Source of the DNA: an uncultured Clostridia bacterium
GTDB taxonomy: Bacteria; Bacillota; Clostridia; UBA1381
DNA: 64,000 bases
Reading direction: 5' to 3'
NCBI GenBank assembly: GCA_934476675.1
Contig: CAKSOE010000003.1
Span: 1-64,000 of the forward strand
Under the pieces are notes generated by a model that saw only the letters and a program-made list of their open reading frames with translations, had not been told where the DNA came from and searched no databases. Positions 35,065-45,400 of the stretch are shown here, in pieces. The translations under genes and the position numbers were made by a program. The stretch's first letter is position 1; every line of letters starts with the position of its first letter.

Positions 35065-36096
35065 CTAACATAACAAATCAGTCAATGCCTGTGCATATAT
35101 TCTTATAAGGAAATCATTCGGATGATTTATATTATTTCCCGTCATATCAATAAATTTCTTCCTGCTTAACAGAATTGAATGAATATTGGTCATATTTAAA
35201 ACAACATCGTTATCTCCCGCACACTTAATGAGTTCATCATAATACAGCCTTTGATATCCGTCAAACTCACTTTCGGGATTTGGAAGTGTAGTAGATATGA
35301 ATATAAATTCAGCATCAGGGTTTTCGTACAATACTTTTTCCTTTATGCCTTCAATATTGCATCTGAAATCATTTGGAGCAACTTTTTCCGTGCCGTCATT
35401 CATTCCGAAAGCAATAACCGTAAGGTCAGGCTTAAATACCGCAATCCTGTTTTCTGCTTCACTAAGTCCCCAATCAGACCTTTTTCCGCCTACGGCTGTA
35501 TTAATAATTTTTATCCTGCTGTTAAATGTATTTTCTATTTTATACTTAAAAAGTTCGGGCCAGCCGGGCATAAAAGGTTCTATACCGAACGCACCGCTGC
35601 CGTCACAGCCAGCTGTAATGCTGTCACCATAAAAACAAACGGTAATATTCTCTCCCACGGCAAGCATGGACTTTGTTTTTTTCAGCATTTTACCGTCAGC
35701 TTTTTCAAGCTGAAAATCCACCCTGTCATCATGTATGTATGTGACAGATAACTGTCTTTTGTGAAAATACCCTTTTCTTTTATATAATATATACCCTCCA
35801 TCCTTTGCTTTGAAACAATCTTCATCCTTTTTTTCGTAAAAGCGGCAATCTTCTTTTCTTATAAACGGCATTGATGATCCGTCAAGCATAACAAGCTTCC
35901 CATGTTCAAGCTCCCAATCAATGCCCCTTTTGTATTCTGTTTTTAAATCCGAAGATTTAACGGACAATATTTTTTCGGGCTTATAAAAAAGTCCCGCACA
36001 CGGAATTTGTCCGTTTTCTGACATCATCATAACCGATTCTCCGAAAACTTTTGAGCCCTCCCAAAACGGTATCAATAATTCATCAATATTCAACAT
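35065..36096 (-). CDS. SGNH/GDSL-family hydrolase
   Basis: The 343-residue protein has an N-terminal beta domain (1-150) and a C-terminal SGNH hydrolase domain: the nucleophile block ITVCFYGDSITAG, the Asn block VIAFGMNDGT, and the His block NNINHPNDFLIRIYAQ. The residue three before His is Asn instead of the usual Asp, a variation to note. No signal peptide is seen, so it is a likely cytoplasmic deacetylase of imported pectic or other acetylated oligosaccharides. GGGGG precedes the ATG. It is tightly placed between the GH78 and regulator genes. Confidence 0.82.
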   Translation of the reverse strand: MLNIDELLIPFWEGSKVFGESVMMMSENGQIPCAGLFYKPEKILSVKSSDLKTEYKRGIDWELEHGKLVMLDGSSMPFIRKEDCRFYEKKDEDCFKAKDGGYILYKRKGYFHKRQLSVTYIHDDRVDFQLEKADGKMLKKTKSMLAVGENITVCFYGDSITAGCDGSGAFGIEPFMPGWPELFKYKIENTFNSRIKIINTAVGGKRSDWGLSEAENRIAVFKPDLTVIAFGMNDGTEKVAPNDFRCNIEGIKEKVLYENPDAEFIFISTTLPNPESEFDGYQRLYYDELIKCAGDNDVVLNMTNIHSILLSRKKFIDMTGNNINHPNDFLIRIYAQALTDLLC

Positions 36097-36109
36097 TCTT
36101 CCCCCTCAA

Positions 36110-38695
36110 TCAATCTTCTGTCATAAGTGAATAGAACCCCGAATTAAGCCTTGTTAATCTGCCGTTTAAATTTACATTTAATAAAAGACCGAACGGAACG
36201 GATATAAAAAGAGTTTTAATATCATATTTATTTTCCGCTTTAATATAAAATGCTCCTGACAATGTAGGTATTTTCATTTCATAATAATTAACGCCGGCCG
36301 GAATATACGGGGTAATTGTATATTCTCTGCACGGTTCATCAATTTCAAATCCTGTAAGCGCCTCATACAAAGCGCCGGCAGACGCACCGTACATCGGGTG
36401 ATTGTGCGAATTCATACCGCTGTTTTTCTTAAGCTCAAACCTCTCCCAAATTGTTGTTGCACCGCAGGAAATCATATGCCCCCAAGACGGATATTCCGTT
36501 CTGCACAAAAGCGACCATGCCGTATCCGTATATCCGTATTCTGCAAGCATTTTCAAAAGCATAGGTGTTGTTATATTTCCCGTTTGTATTCTGACGCCTG
36601 CAGATAAAACGGCGTCATTCATAATTTTTGCCGCTTTTTCTTTAAGCTGTTCCGGCAAAATTCCGACAAAAAGCGCCAGTGCCTGACAAGCCTGTGAACC
36701 GTTATATACACTTCCGTCGCTTCCGCTCCACTTATTATTAAAAGCAGCGGCGACAATTTCAGCCTCTTTTCCAAAAAGCAATGCATCGTCTTCTCTACCG
36801 ATCAAAGCCGCAAATTCTTCCAACATTTTATAATTCATATAATGAAATGCTGTAGAAATCAGCTCACCCGGTACATATATCGAATTTGCTGCGCCCGTAT
36901 CATACTCTTCAGGCTTTTTTGTATCTGAATTTCCTATTGTATCCTTATTATAGCAACAGTCCGCCGGTCCTGCCCAATCTCCGTAGTAGGAGTAATCAAC
37001 AATGCCGTTCTTGCGCCTTGTTTTCAGGTACTCGTTCCACATAACAAAATTATCGTAATACTTTTCAATCAGCGCTGTACTGCCGGTAGCCAAGTAATGC
37101 TCCCTTGCCGCTATTATATATGATGAACAAACCGGATCGGCAGGCCGTTCTCCATAAACAAAAGGAGCCGTACAGGTTATTGTGCCATCACTATCCTGCT
37201 CATTTGTTACATCGCCTATAAACTTCCCAAAAAAACTTATTGGCATAAAGTTATACTTCAGCGCCGGAAAACGAACGGTTGCGTCATTAAGCCACCCCAT
37301 TCTCTCATCCCTTTGCGGACAATCTGTAGCGATTGAATGAAGATTTGATCTCTCCGTTCTTAAAACGCAGTTATAAAATTCATTTACTGTTGTATTTGAG
37401 CATTTAAAATAATTATCGGTATCTATATCTGTATAAAAGCACACTGCCTCCAGCTCTGCCTTTCCGTTAAAATCACCGCTGATTTCAAGCGCCGCATACC
37501 TGAATCCGTGGTATGTAAATTCCGGAGTATGACAAATACCGCATTTGCCGTCTTTTGCAATATATATATCCTCTGCTCTTGCGCTTCTTAACGGTTCGCA
37601 AAAAAGATCACCCTTTTCATCTGTCAGCTCTGCATATTTTATTTTAAACTCAACTCTTTTTTTGCACTCTCCCCGGGCGTACAGCGCGGCAACACCCGCC
37701 ATATTCTCTCCAAAATCAAAAATGTGTTTTCCATTTAAATAATAGTCCGCAACAGGCTTAATTCTTCTTTTTATTCTGACAGGCTCCATGGTCTGTGGTT
37801 TTAATATTTTTATATCCAAATCCGACTTTACGGTCGGCTTATATTCATATTTATAATAGTCTGTGTTCCAATACTTCTTTTCTTTATATTCGTCATAAAT
37901 TTCACCATTAAACAAATGAGCATATGTGATTGCACCGCTCATGCATTTCCATGTTTCATCAGTAGCAATTATTTTTTTTGTTCCATCGCCGAAAAACAAA
38001 ACAAGCTGAGCATTCAGACTTATATTGCCCATAAATTCTATATTTCTTTTCTCGGAAAGATTATCAAGATAGCTTCCGAAATTTTTTCTCCAACCGCCCG
38101 CGACCGTTATTCCTATTACATTTTCTCCAAGTTTTAAGTCGTTTACGTCAACAATGTCACATACATATTGACATTCTTTTAAATAGTTTGTAAACGGCGG
38201 CTGAAGCCGATAATCATTTAAGCTTTTTCCGTTTATATATGCTTTATCAAGTCCTATACCCGAGTGATATAAAACCGCCCTCTCAGGCAAACTGTCAAGT
38301 GTAAAGCTTGAAACAAAATATCCCGCCGCATTGCCTTTTTCCTTTGTCTGCTCTATCCACTCCCCTTTCCATTCATTTGTAAATACTGTTTTAAAACAAC
38401 CCGTTCCCTTTTGGCTGATGTTCCCGAAATTATCCTCAAGCTCCAATATCCATTCATACAAAACGCCTTCGTCAAGCGTATCTCCGGCATATACTGCTCT
38501 TTGTTTCCCGGATTTGATATTTCCGCTGTCCCACAAGCATTTTTTGCCCGACATAACAATTATATGATAACTCTTCTGATATGCATTATTTTCAGAATTA
38601 ACCGCACCCCACGTAAATAACGGTTTATCATTTTCACAGCACGCATATTCGGATTTCATATAATTAGTTCTCATTTCAATCGGGTAAAACTCCAT
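36110..38695 (-). CDS. GH78 alpha-L-rhamnosidase
   Basis: The 861-residue protein has the GH78 layout: N-terminal beta domains (Ig-like and Bac_rhamnosid_N-type, 1-320), a central (alpha/alpha)6 barrel (about 430-770) and a C-terminal beta domain. The signature ATDCPQRDERMGWLNDA (about 457-473) contains the catalytic acid region, and TIWERFE is also typical. No signal peptide is present, so it acts in the cytoplasm and removes terminal alpha-L-rhamnose. AAAGGAAG precedes the ATG. It opens the second gene group of locus B after a hairpin and an operator-like palindrome. Confidence 0.92.
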   Translation of the reverse strand: MEFYPIEMRTNYMKSEYACCENDKPLFTWGAVNSENNAYQKSYHIIVMSGKKCLWDSGNIKSGKQRAVYAGDTLDEGVLYEWILELEDNFGNISQKGTGCFKTVFTNEWKGEWIEQTKEKGNAAGYFVSSFTLDSLPERAVLYHSGIGLDKAYINGKSLNDYRLQPPFTNYLKECQYVCDIVDVNDLKLGENVIGITVAGGWRKNFGSYLDNLSEKRNIEFMGNISLNAQLVLFFGDGTKKIIATDETWKCMSGAITYAHLFNGEIYDEYKEKKYWNTDYYKYEYKPTVKSDLDIKILKPQTMEPVRIKRRIKPVADYYLNGKHIFDFGENMAGVAALYARGECKKRVEFKIKYAELTDEKGDLFCEPLRSARAEDIYIAKDGKCGICHTPEFTYHGFRYAALEISGDFNGKAELEAVCFYTDIDTDNYFKCSNTTVNEFYNCVLRTERSNLHSIATDCPQRDERMGWLNDATVRFPALKYNFMPISFFGKFIGDVTNEQDSDGTITCTAPFVYGERPADPVCSSYIIAAREHYLATGSTALIEKYYDNFVMWNEYLKTRRKNGIVDYSYYGDWAGPADCCYNKDTIGNSDTKKPEEYDTGAANSIYVPGELISTAFHYMNYKMLEEFAALIGREDDALLFGKEAEIVAAAFNNKWSGSDGSVYNGSQACQALALFVGILPEQLKEKAAKIMNDAVLSAGVRIQTGNITTPMLLKMLAEYGYTDTAWSLLCRTEYPSWGHMISCGATTIWERFELKKNSGMNSHNHPMYGASAGALYEALTGFEIDEPCREYTITPYIPAGVNYYEMKIPTLSGAFYIKAENKYDIKTLFISVPFGLLLNVNLNGRLTRLNSGFYSLMTED

Positions 38696-38763
38696 TTTTA
38701 ACTTCCTTTCAAAAAATTATTACAATGATGTTTGATTTGCTTTATATTCGGAATGTACGAAGG

Positions 38764-38787
38764 AAAATGCGCAAAATTGTGCATTTT
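38764..38787. promoter_or_regulatory. Operator-like palindrome upstream of GH78
   Basis: A 24-bp inverted repeat (arms AAAATGCGC and GTGCATTTT around AAAATT) pairs at 10 of 12 positions. On the minus strand its arm overlaps a possible TAAAAT -10 with TTCGCA 18 nt upstream as -35. This geometry suits a dimeric repressor rather than an AraC protein. Confidence 0.45.
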
Positions 38788-38861
38788 ACCTTTTTCCGAA
38801 GGCGTATGCGAATACATCGTGAGTGAATTCTGCACGTAATTCAAAGCTGTAAAATCCTGCA

Positions 38862-38892
38862 ATGGAGCTGCAGCCGAACGCAGCAGCTCCAT
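38862..38892 (-). terminator. Hairpin after the 1041-residue protein gene
   Basis: A perfect 10-bp stem (ATGGAGCTGC paired with GCAGCTCCAT) with an 11-nt loop starts 11 nt after the stop codon on the minus strand. The following bases include GATTTTA but no strict U-tract, so partial termination is more likely than complete. Confidence 0.5.
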
Positions 38893-38903
38893 GCTATGTT
38901 TAA

Positions 38904-41900
38904 TTACTTAAGCTCCGACACTGTTTCAAAAGGTTTCATACTTTCAAATCCGCTCCACACAAATCCTCGGATTTCAATATCATCTTTGTTATACTCTGAA
39001 ATATCTATAACCGCCTTATAGCTCGTTACTTCATTTGAGTATTTTATTCCGTCGGATACTACACATTCCTTCAAATTCTTTTGCTTATCATATACCGCCG
39101 CCACAACAACAGGCGCAGTGTTATCGATTAATGAAGAAGAATCAATATTGACCCCAAATGTCACGCTGCTGTCCGCATCAGACAAATTCCCGATTATTTC
39201 TCCGGCTGCATTAAAGAAATCTTTTTGAATGTTTTCACGTACTATTGTATACGTTTTTGCTTTTAACCCATCCTGTGAAACTGCCTTTAAGTATCCGTTT
39301 TCTGCCTTAAGCTTTGCGCTTGTTTCAAAATTATCCGCACTTATGCTGCCCACGCATTTTATAATTTCATTATCATTATCAACAAATACCGTACTGTTCT
39401 TAGATTTAAGAACAATGTCCGCATCCTTTGAAGCATTATACGCGTCTGCCGAATATACCTTCACATCAGAAAGCGAAACCTTTAAGTTTTCGCCCGGCGC
39501 TTTCGGAGCTGTACCTATCATAACAGACGACAATCCGCCGCCGTGTGTAACACTGTTTGATCTTGTGCCGATTTTAAATGTTCCGTCAGGTTGCAGCGCT
39601 ACTCTTCCGTCCGAATGATTTGCAGTCTTTTCGTTTGGGAATACTTTTTCTCCGTTTATATATACTCCGTCAACATAAGCCTCTCTTCTTCCTCTTAAAT
39701 ATCTCTGAACTATACTTACGGTATATTTTTTTCCCGGCTGCCACTTGAAATTGGTTTCCTGAGAAGGATTACGGTAGCCTGATGTGTAATTGCTGTACAT
39801 TCCTCCGAGTTTCACGCTTCCGTCATCAAGGAAATGAACTGAATTCGGTACAAAGGGCAGCTCAACACCATATACCAATGCGTCAATACCCGAATCACCT
39901 TTAGTTACAGCCTTGTTTCCGTCTCTTACGGGAGTATTGTTAAATACGCTTATATTACCTAATCTGTCTGCTTCAAATTCAACTGAAGTTACAATCGGCT
40001 TTTCTGTCCATGAATCTATAGCGCTATTAAGTGTTGTTGAATAATTTGCACTTTCTGTGTAATGTGAACGGATATATGCATAATTATTTGAATCATTTTC
40101 CATAACATATACTGTATCACCGTTTTCAGTTTGCTTTTCTGCCCTTACAGTCTGATTCTCAGTATTTTCCGGTGCGGTGTTATCTGAGCCGTAGCCAATC
40201 TTTGCATATTGCTGCAGCTTTACAAAGCCTCCGCTTGTAAGATCGGTATTATTAATCTCATTTGCAGCCATATCGTAGATTGCAGTACCGTCGCTCAGTT
40301 CATCTCCGTTTGTTTGAACAGGCGAATAAGCATACTGAACATTTATTTTATAAATATCTCCATTCGGCGCTTTAAGCGATACATTTTCCGTTGCGAAAGC
40401 GTCTGTACCCATTTCAGAGCCATCAATATTTACAACCTTCATCATACTTCCGTTTTCAAAGTCAGCTAAAAACGCGGAAACGGTCGTCAGCGGTTTAACA
40501 TTTGATATTACTTTTTTATCCGTATCTACTGTATACACATTAGATTCGGGAACAGTTTCCGATACGGATTTTGCGGCTGTAATTTCGTATGTTTTACCTT
40601 GAAGTCCGTCGGCTGACGCAATTTTTGCTTTCATACCCGTTTTAAGATAATCTGTATCATTTGCCAAAGCGCCGTCTGCATTATATATGCCCATTATGAT
40701 ATCAGGGTATTTGTCCTTAAGCTGTTTAACTGTTTCTACCGCCGTATCTGAAAGTGCAGGCTTATTTTCCCCGTTATTTTCCGTAACTGTTACATCCTGA
40801 GCATCTGACAGCGATATATTCTGCTTAGTGATTGCCGGATCAAAATCAGAGGATTTTTGAAGTCCGTAAACATTTACATCGGACAAATAAACAGTTAAAT
40901 TTTCATCCGCATTTTTAGGCGCGGTACCTATCATAACAGATGATAATCCGCCGCCATGTGTAACACTGCTTGATTTTGTGCCGATTTTAAATGTTCCGTC
41001 AGCTTGCAGCGCTACTCTTCCGTCCGAATGACCTGCTGTCCTTATGTTTGGGAATATTTTTTCTCCGTTTACATATACGCCGTCAACATATGCCTCTCTT
41101 GCTCCGCGTAAATATCTTTGTACTACGCTTACTGTATATTTCTTACCCGGCTCCCATTGAAAATCCGTTTCCTGTATAGGACTGCGGTAGTCTTTTAACT
41201 GATTTGTGTATGTACCGCCCAGCTTAACGCTTCCGTCCTCCAAAAAATGTACTGAGTTAGCCGCATATGGCAGCTCTACACTGTATATAAGTCCGTCTGT
41301 TTCCGAATCACCCTTTGTTATATTTTTATTGCCGTCTCTTACCGGCGTATTATTAAACAGGCTTATATTTCCAAGTTTATCTGCCTCGAATTCCACTGTC
41401 GTTACTATCGGTCCTGTTGACCATGTATCTATTGCGCTGTTTAATGCGGTCGAATAATTGGCGCTTGCCGAATAATGTGAGCGCAGATAGGCATAATTAT
41501 TTGAATCATTTTCCAATACATATACCGCCTCACCGTTTTTAGTCTGCTTTGCTGCTTTTACGGTTTGAGTTCCTGTGTTTACCGGCGCCGGATTATCTGC
41601 CCCATAACCAAACTTTGCATATGTTTGAAGCTTTGTAAATCCGCCCGCCAAGCTCATAAAATCCGCTTCATCAGCCTTTTTATCATAAATCGCCGTCCCG
41701 TCCGAAAGAGCGGACCCGTCATTTTTGATAGGTGCATACGCATATTCTACATCAATCCCGTAAAGCTCCCCGTCAATTTTTGCAAAAACATTTTCTGTCG
41801 CATATGCACTGTCATCCATTGCTGTTCCGTCTACATTAACAACCTCGACCTCTGCTCCCGTAATATTGTTCTTAAAAGCCGAAACCTTTGTAAGCGGCGC

Positions 41901-42029
41901 AACTTTTGATATTATCTTTGTCTGCGTATCAATTGTATAGCTTTCTGAAACAGCCTCAGCATATACACCTGTGGATAAACAGCTCAAAGCAACTGCGGTA
42001 CTGAGCGCCGCCGAAATAAATCTTTTCAT
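38904..42029 (-). CDS. Secreted protein with two near-identical halves
   Basis: The 1041-residue product has a signal peptide (MKRFISAALSTAVALSCLSTGVYA) and two tandem modules of about 365 residues (about 27-391 and 493-858), sharing long stretches such as LENDSNNYAYLRSHY against MENDSNNYAYIRSHY and THGGGLSSVMIGTAPK. Each looks like a bacterial Ig-like strand pair followed by a concanavalin/LamG-type beta-sandwich (YVDGVYVNGEKIFP). The C-terminus is the shared module (IEIRGFVWSGFESMKPF). GGAGG precedes the ATG. No catalytic motif is recognised; a bivalent glycan-binding protein is a reasonable inference. Confidence 0.75.
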   Translation of the reverse strand: MKRFISAALSTAVALSCLSTGVYAEAVSESYTIDTQTKIISKVAPLTKVSAFKNNITGAEVEVVNVDGTAMDDSAYATENVFAKIDGELYGIDVEYAYAPIKNDGSALSDGTAIYDKKADEADFMSLAGGFTKLQTYAKFGYGADNPAPVNTGTQTVKAAKQTKNGEAVYVLENDSNNYAYLRSHYSASANYSTALNSAIDTWSTGPIVTTVEFEADKLGNISLFNNTPVRDGNKNITKGDSETDGLIYSVELPYAANSVHFLEDGSVKLGGTYTNQLKDYRSPIQETDFQWEPGKKYTVSVVQRYLRGAREAYVDGVYVNGEKIFPNIRTAGHSDGRVALQADGTFKIGTKSSSVTHGGGLSSVMIGTAPKNADENLTVYLSDVNVYGLQKSSDFDPAITKQNISLSDAQDVTVTENNGENKPALSDTAVETVKQLKDKYPDIIMGIYNADGALANDTDYLKTGMKAKIASADGLQGKTYEITAAKSVSETVPESNVYTVDTDKKVISNVKPLTTVSAFLADFENGSMMKVVNIDGSEMGTDAFATENVSLKAPNGDIYKINVQYAYSPVQTNGDELSDGTAIYDMAANEINNTDLTSGGFVKLQQYAKIGYGSDNTAPENTENQTVRAEKQTENGDTVYVMENDSNNYAYIRSHYTESANYSTTLNSAIDSWTEKPIVTSVEFEADRLGNISVFNNTPVRDGNKAVTKGDSGIDALVYGVELPFVPNSVHFLDDGSVKLGGMYSNYTSGYRNPSQETNFKWQPGKKYTVSIVQRYLRGRREAYVDGVYINGEKVFPNEKTANHSDGRVALQPDGTFKIGTRSNSVTHGGGLSSVMIGTAPKAPGENLKVSLSDVKVYSADAYNASKDADIVLKSKNSTVFVDNDNEIIKCVGSISADNFETSAKLKAENGYLKAVSQDGLKAKTYTIVRENIQKDFFNAAGEIIGNLSDADSSVTFGVNIDSSSLIDNTAPVVVAAVYDKQKNLKECVVSDGIKYSNEVTSYKAVIDISEYNKDDIEIRGFVWSGFESMKPFETVSELK
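39456..40553 (-). repeat. Second copy of the 365-residue internal repeat
   Basis: This part encodes residues about 493-858 of the 1041-residue protein. Protein identity with the first copy is high throughout, including THGGGLSSVMIGTAPK. Coordinates are estimated from residue counts. Confidence 0.85.
40857..41951 (-). repeat. First copy of the 365-residue internal repeat
   Basis: This part encodes residues about 27-391 of the 1041-residue protein. A linker of about 100 residues with its own Ig-like strands separates it from the second copy. Coordinates are estimated from residue counts. Confidence 0.85.
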
Positions 42030-42047
42030 AACATATTCCTCCGTTTT

Positions 42048-42431
42048 CTAAATTTTTAATGGCAATTTTATGTATGTATGCTCGTATCCCGGACTGATAA
42101 TCTCCATTTTAATATATACAGTCCCCTGAAGCGCGTCGGATTTTAAATTCATTTCATTTTGTAATAAATCATCTAAAAATATTTCCATTTCATATTCTTC
42201 AATTATGACATTCTCATTGTTAATAAATGAAATTTTTAAATATCCCTTCTGTTTCATAGACAAATCCGTATACTCTATATTCAGTTTTTCTTCTTCTGTT
42301 CTCACTTCTCCTTTCTTTCTTGTAATATACTCACGGGCCACCGTAGGTTCTGCCGCAAAACATTTTCCGTATGAAAATATTGTAAAAATAAGGCTTGCAA
42401 TAATAAATGTTAAGCAACATCTATTCTTCAT
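42048..42431 (-). CDS. Small secreted protein of unknown function
   Basis: The 127-residue product has a signal peptide (MKNRCCLTFIIASLIFTIFSYGKCFA) and one beta-rich domain of about 95 residues, ending EHTYIKLPLKI. It overlaps the end of the 1749-residue gene by 11 nt and is followed 18 nt later by the 1041-residue gene, so it is translated in the same operon. I recognise no family. Its size and position parallel the 140-residue secreted protein of locus A. Confidence 0.65.
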   Translation of the reverse strand: MKNRCCLTFIIASLIFTIFSYGKCFAAEPTVAREYITRKKGEVRTEEEKLNIEYTDLSMKQKGYLKISFINNENVIIEEYEMEIFLDDLLQNEMNLKSDALQGTVYIKMEIISPGYEHTYIKLPLKI

Positions 42432-45400
42432 ATATTATCACATCCCTTATATTACCGTACCTTGCTGTCAATACCGCTTTTCTTGATGAAATATTCAGGC
42501 TTTCATCGCTTATCGGTTCAATTATCTGTGATTTCTTATTGTACGTATACAGCTTTGTATTTGCGTCAAGCGTATATGACGCAGGCTCATCTTTTCCTGC
42601 CACCTGTAATCTTACAACCGGATATGCATAAAGCTCATCCTTGTAAATAAGTTCAACATTTCCGTAAAGCGATGCCCATCTCGTTGCCGCAACGGTAGTT
42701 GAACCGCTCCTGCCCTCTGCCCGTTCAATTATATGCTGTGCCCAGTCATACGCATAATCGTAGTTTGTTCCTCCTCTTACTATACTGTTTCCCGTATAGT
42801 CATGATCACCATAATTGCAGAGCAAGTCGGTTTCTCCGTCAAAAGCATTTTCTTCTGTTTTCGAATAAAGTCTTCTGAATCTTATAATCTCATCGCCGGA
42901 CAACCATACAAGCAATACGTCGCCCGAAGCAATTTTTGAAATATCTATTTCCTTCATAAGCTTATCCGAAAAATTATATTCAACCTCTTTTCCTGAATGA
43001 TATCCTTTAAATGCTTTGATACATTTATCATTTTTCTCGTCATATTTCTCAATGATCTCACTTATAATAAACGCTTGCGTGTCAAAGCTTTCCTTATATC
43101 CTTGATTTCCGCCCTGCGGCATATGCTCATAAACACATAGCCTTGAAACTCTCGATTCATCGGCATTATATACGTAAAACTTTTCCGGCTTGGAATTTTG
43201 CGGAATAACCTTTGCACCGACGCTTGTAACATAGCTGCTTGATTTATCCAATTCTCCGTTGTCTAAAGTCACGTCAAACATTATACCGCTGTTGAGCAAA
43301 TTGTATTCAAAATCAAGCGTCATTCCAAAGCTGTTGTAAATTACATCGGGAACATCGCCCTCATCTTCTCCGAATTTTTTGTTTAACACAAGCGGTTCAT
43401 TTTTCTGGCTTGCTGCTCCGGCTTGGTTATTTGATGTGAATATTCTTCTGATTTTTCCTTCGCTGTCCATGTGATATGCAACCAGCTCCGGCTTTATTGC
43501 GCCGATTGATTGGTTATAGGAAAGCAAATAATATATGTTCGTTTTTTTTGCTTCCGCACCATTTATGGTAAGTTTCTTACTTTGAGTTAATACCGCATAC
43601 TCATTATCCTGTGTCAGAATGCTGAAAATCAAATTATCTCCGTCATCACTTTCACTTATCTTGTAAAGATAACCGAATGTGACGTTCGTATCGGCTGTTT
43701 CTGTGTAATATCCCACAGCATATCCGTTCCAATCCAAACCAACAACAATATTCATATTGCCCGAAAGCTTTTCAAAATCAAAATCATGAACACATTTTAA
43801 TACATTTCCGTCAATTTTTATCTCATATTTACTCTGCGCTATACCTTGAATTTGACCGGTTACTTTTTTATCGGATACATAAGCATTTATCAGTTTTCCG
43901 TCACGGCTTTCCGCTATAGCTATCACGTCTCCCTTATCCAAATGTTCAAGCTTTATGTATCTTCCGTTTTTGGTTATGTTGATTTTCTCTGTGCCCTTAT
44001 CTTCATTCAATTCATATGTCTTCCACGTGAACCTATCAATAACTGACTGGTTTTTAACATCAATCTGTGCAACCATTATATATTCATAATGATCAATCTT
44101 AACAACATCATACATTCCGTCATTATCTGTATCAATAAGAGTAATATATCCGTTATCGGGAGTCAAATCACGAACCGATATCGAATAGCTTCTTTTTCCG
44201 TTATATATAAAATCCGCATTCTTTGATATTTTTGCCTCCCTGGTTTTCTTTCCATGTTCGTATGATATTGACGACAAATCTTTTTCTGCCGTAATTATCT
44301 GTTCAAAAGAAAGTCTTATCGGCAGCTGCTCAAAATCGGCCGGTGTCATATTAACTATCTGATAGGCATCACCGGATTCCCTATAGTAATATATAACTTT
44401 GCATCCCAAATAGCCGCTATAGTCATAATCATTACCCGAATAAAGAAAATCCTCAGAATTAACAGTGATTATTATTTTGTCATCCTGATATTCCTCACGT
44501 CCTCCTACGGACATTCCTGAAACAGCATTTACAATACCTTTTTCCTTGTAAATATTAAAATTCACATTAAGAATATTCTTCTCACTAAGCTTTATAGAAT
44601 TTATACCGTCCTGTTTAAGCGTCCGGATTTCCAATGCCGCAAAGAATAATTTTTTAGCCATATCTGCCGTAAGCTCATCGCTTTCCCTTGCGTAAATCGG
44701 CTCTTTGCTTAAAGCTCTTTGCGCCTCTTCTTTTCCGAATTGAATGTTTGTATAACCCGCAGCGGCAATAACAGCCTCATATGCTTCTTTATATGTTGCA
44801 ATGTCATCCGGCATAAACATATTTTCCGTTTTCCCTGCCATTATATTATTTTTATAAACGGCAGTTATCTCGTTGTAATACGGATTTGACGGCATAACGT
44901 CATCAAATATGTTTTCTCCACTGATTCCATTGTATCTTCCAAAAACGGACAATGCCGCCGCAAGCTCACCTCGTGTAATTTTTGAATCCTTTAAAAATTC
45001 ATCTTTTAAGATGCCCAGCTGAAACACAATATCATACTTATCCGGAACGCTTATAACCGAAAAGCTATTGTCTGCTTCATTATTGTCTGCAGCCTGATTT
45101 TCATAATAATTCATAAGATTATAAACCACAACAGCCGCCATAGCTCTTGTTGTACTGTTTTTTGCCGCAAATACAGTTTCGCTCAAGCCGGTCATAATTT
45201 TGCAATAATTCATTTTTGCAACCGCATCAACCGCATAGTCCGAAATTTCATAACTGTCATCAAATTTCAGGCTGGAAGATTCCATTTCCACCCCTTTATA
45301 TCTCATAGTTCTTTCAGCAATAACTGCGGCGTCCTGTCTTGTTATGTTCATTCCGCTGCCAAAATGCGTTTCATCTATCCCTGATATAATCCCTGCATTT

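Noticed and set aside
38698..38892. A 64-codon minus-strand frame in the gap between GH78 and the 1041-residue gene
   Set aside because: It overlaps the hairpin and palindrome, has no ribosome binding site and its composition is unlike a protein; the gap is better explained as regulatory DNA.
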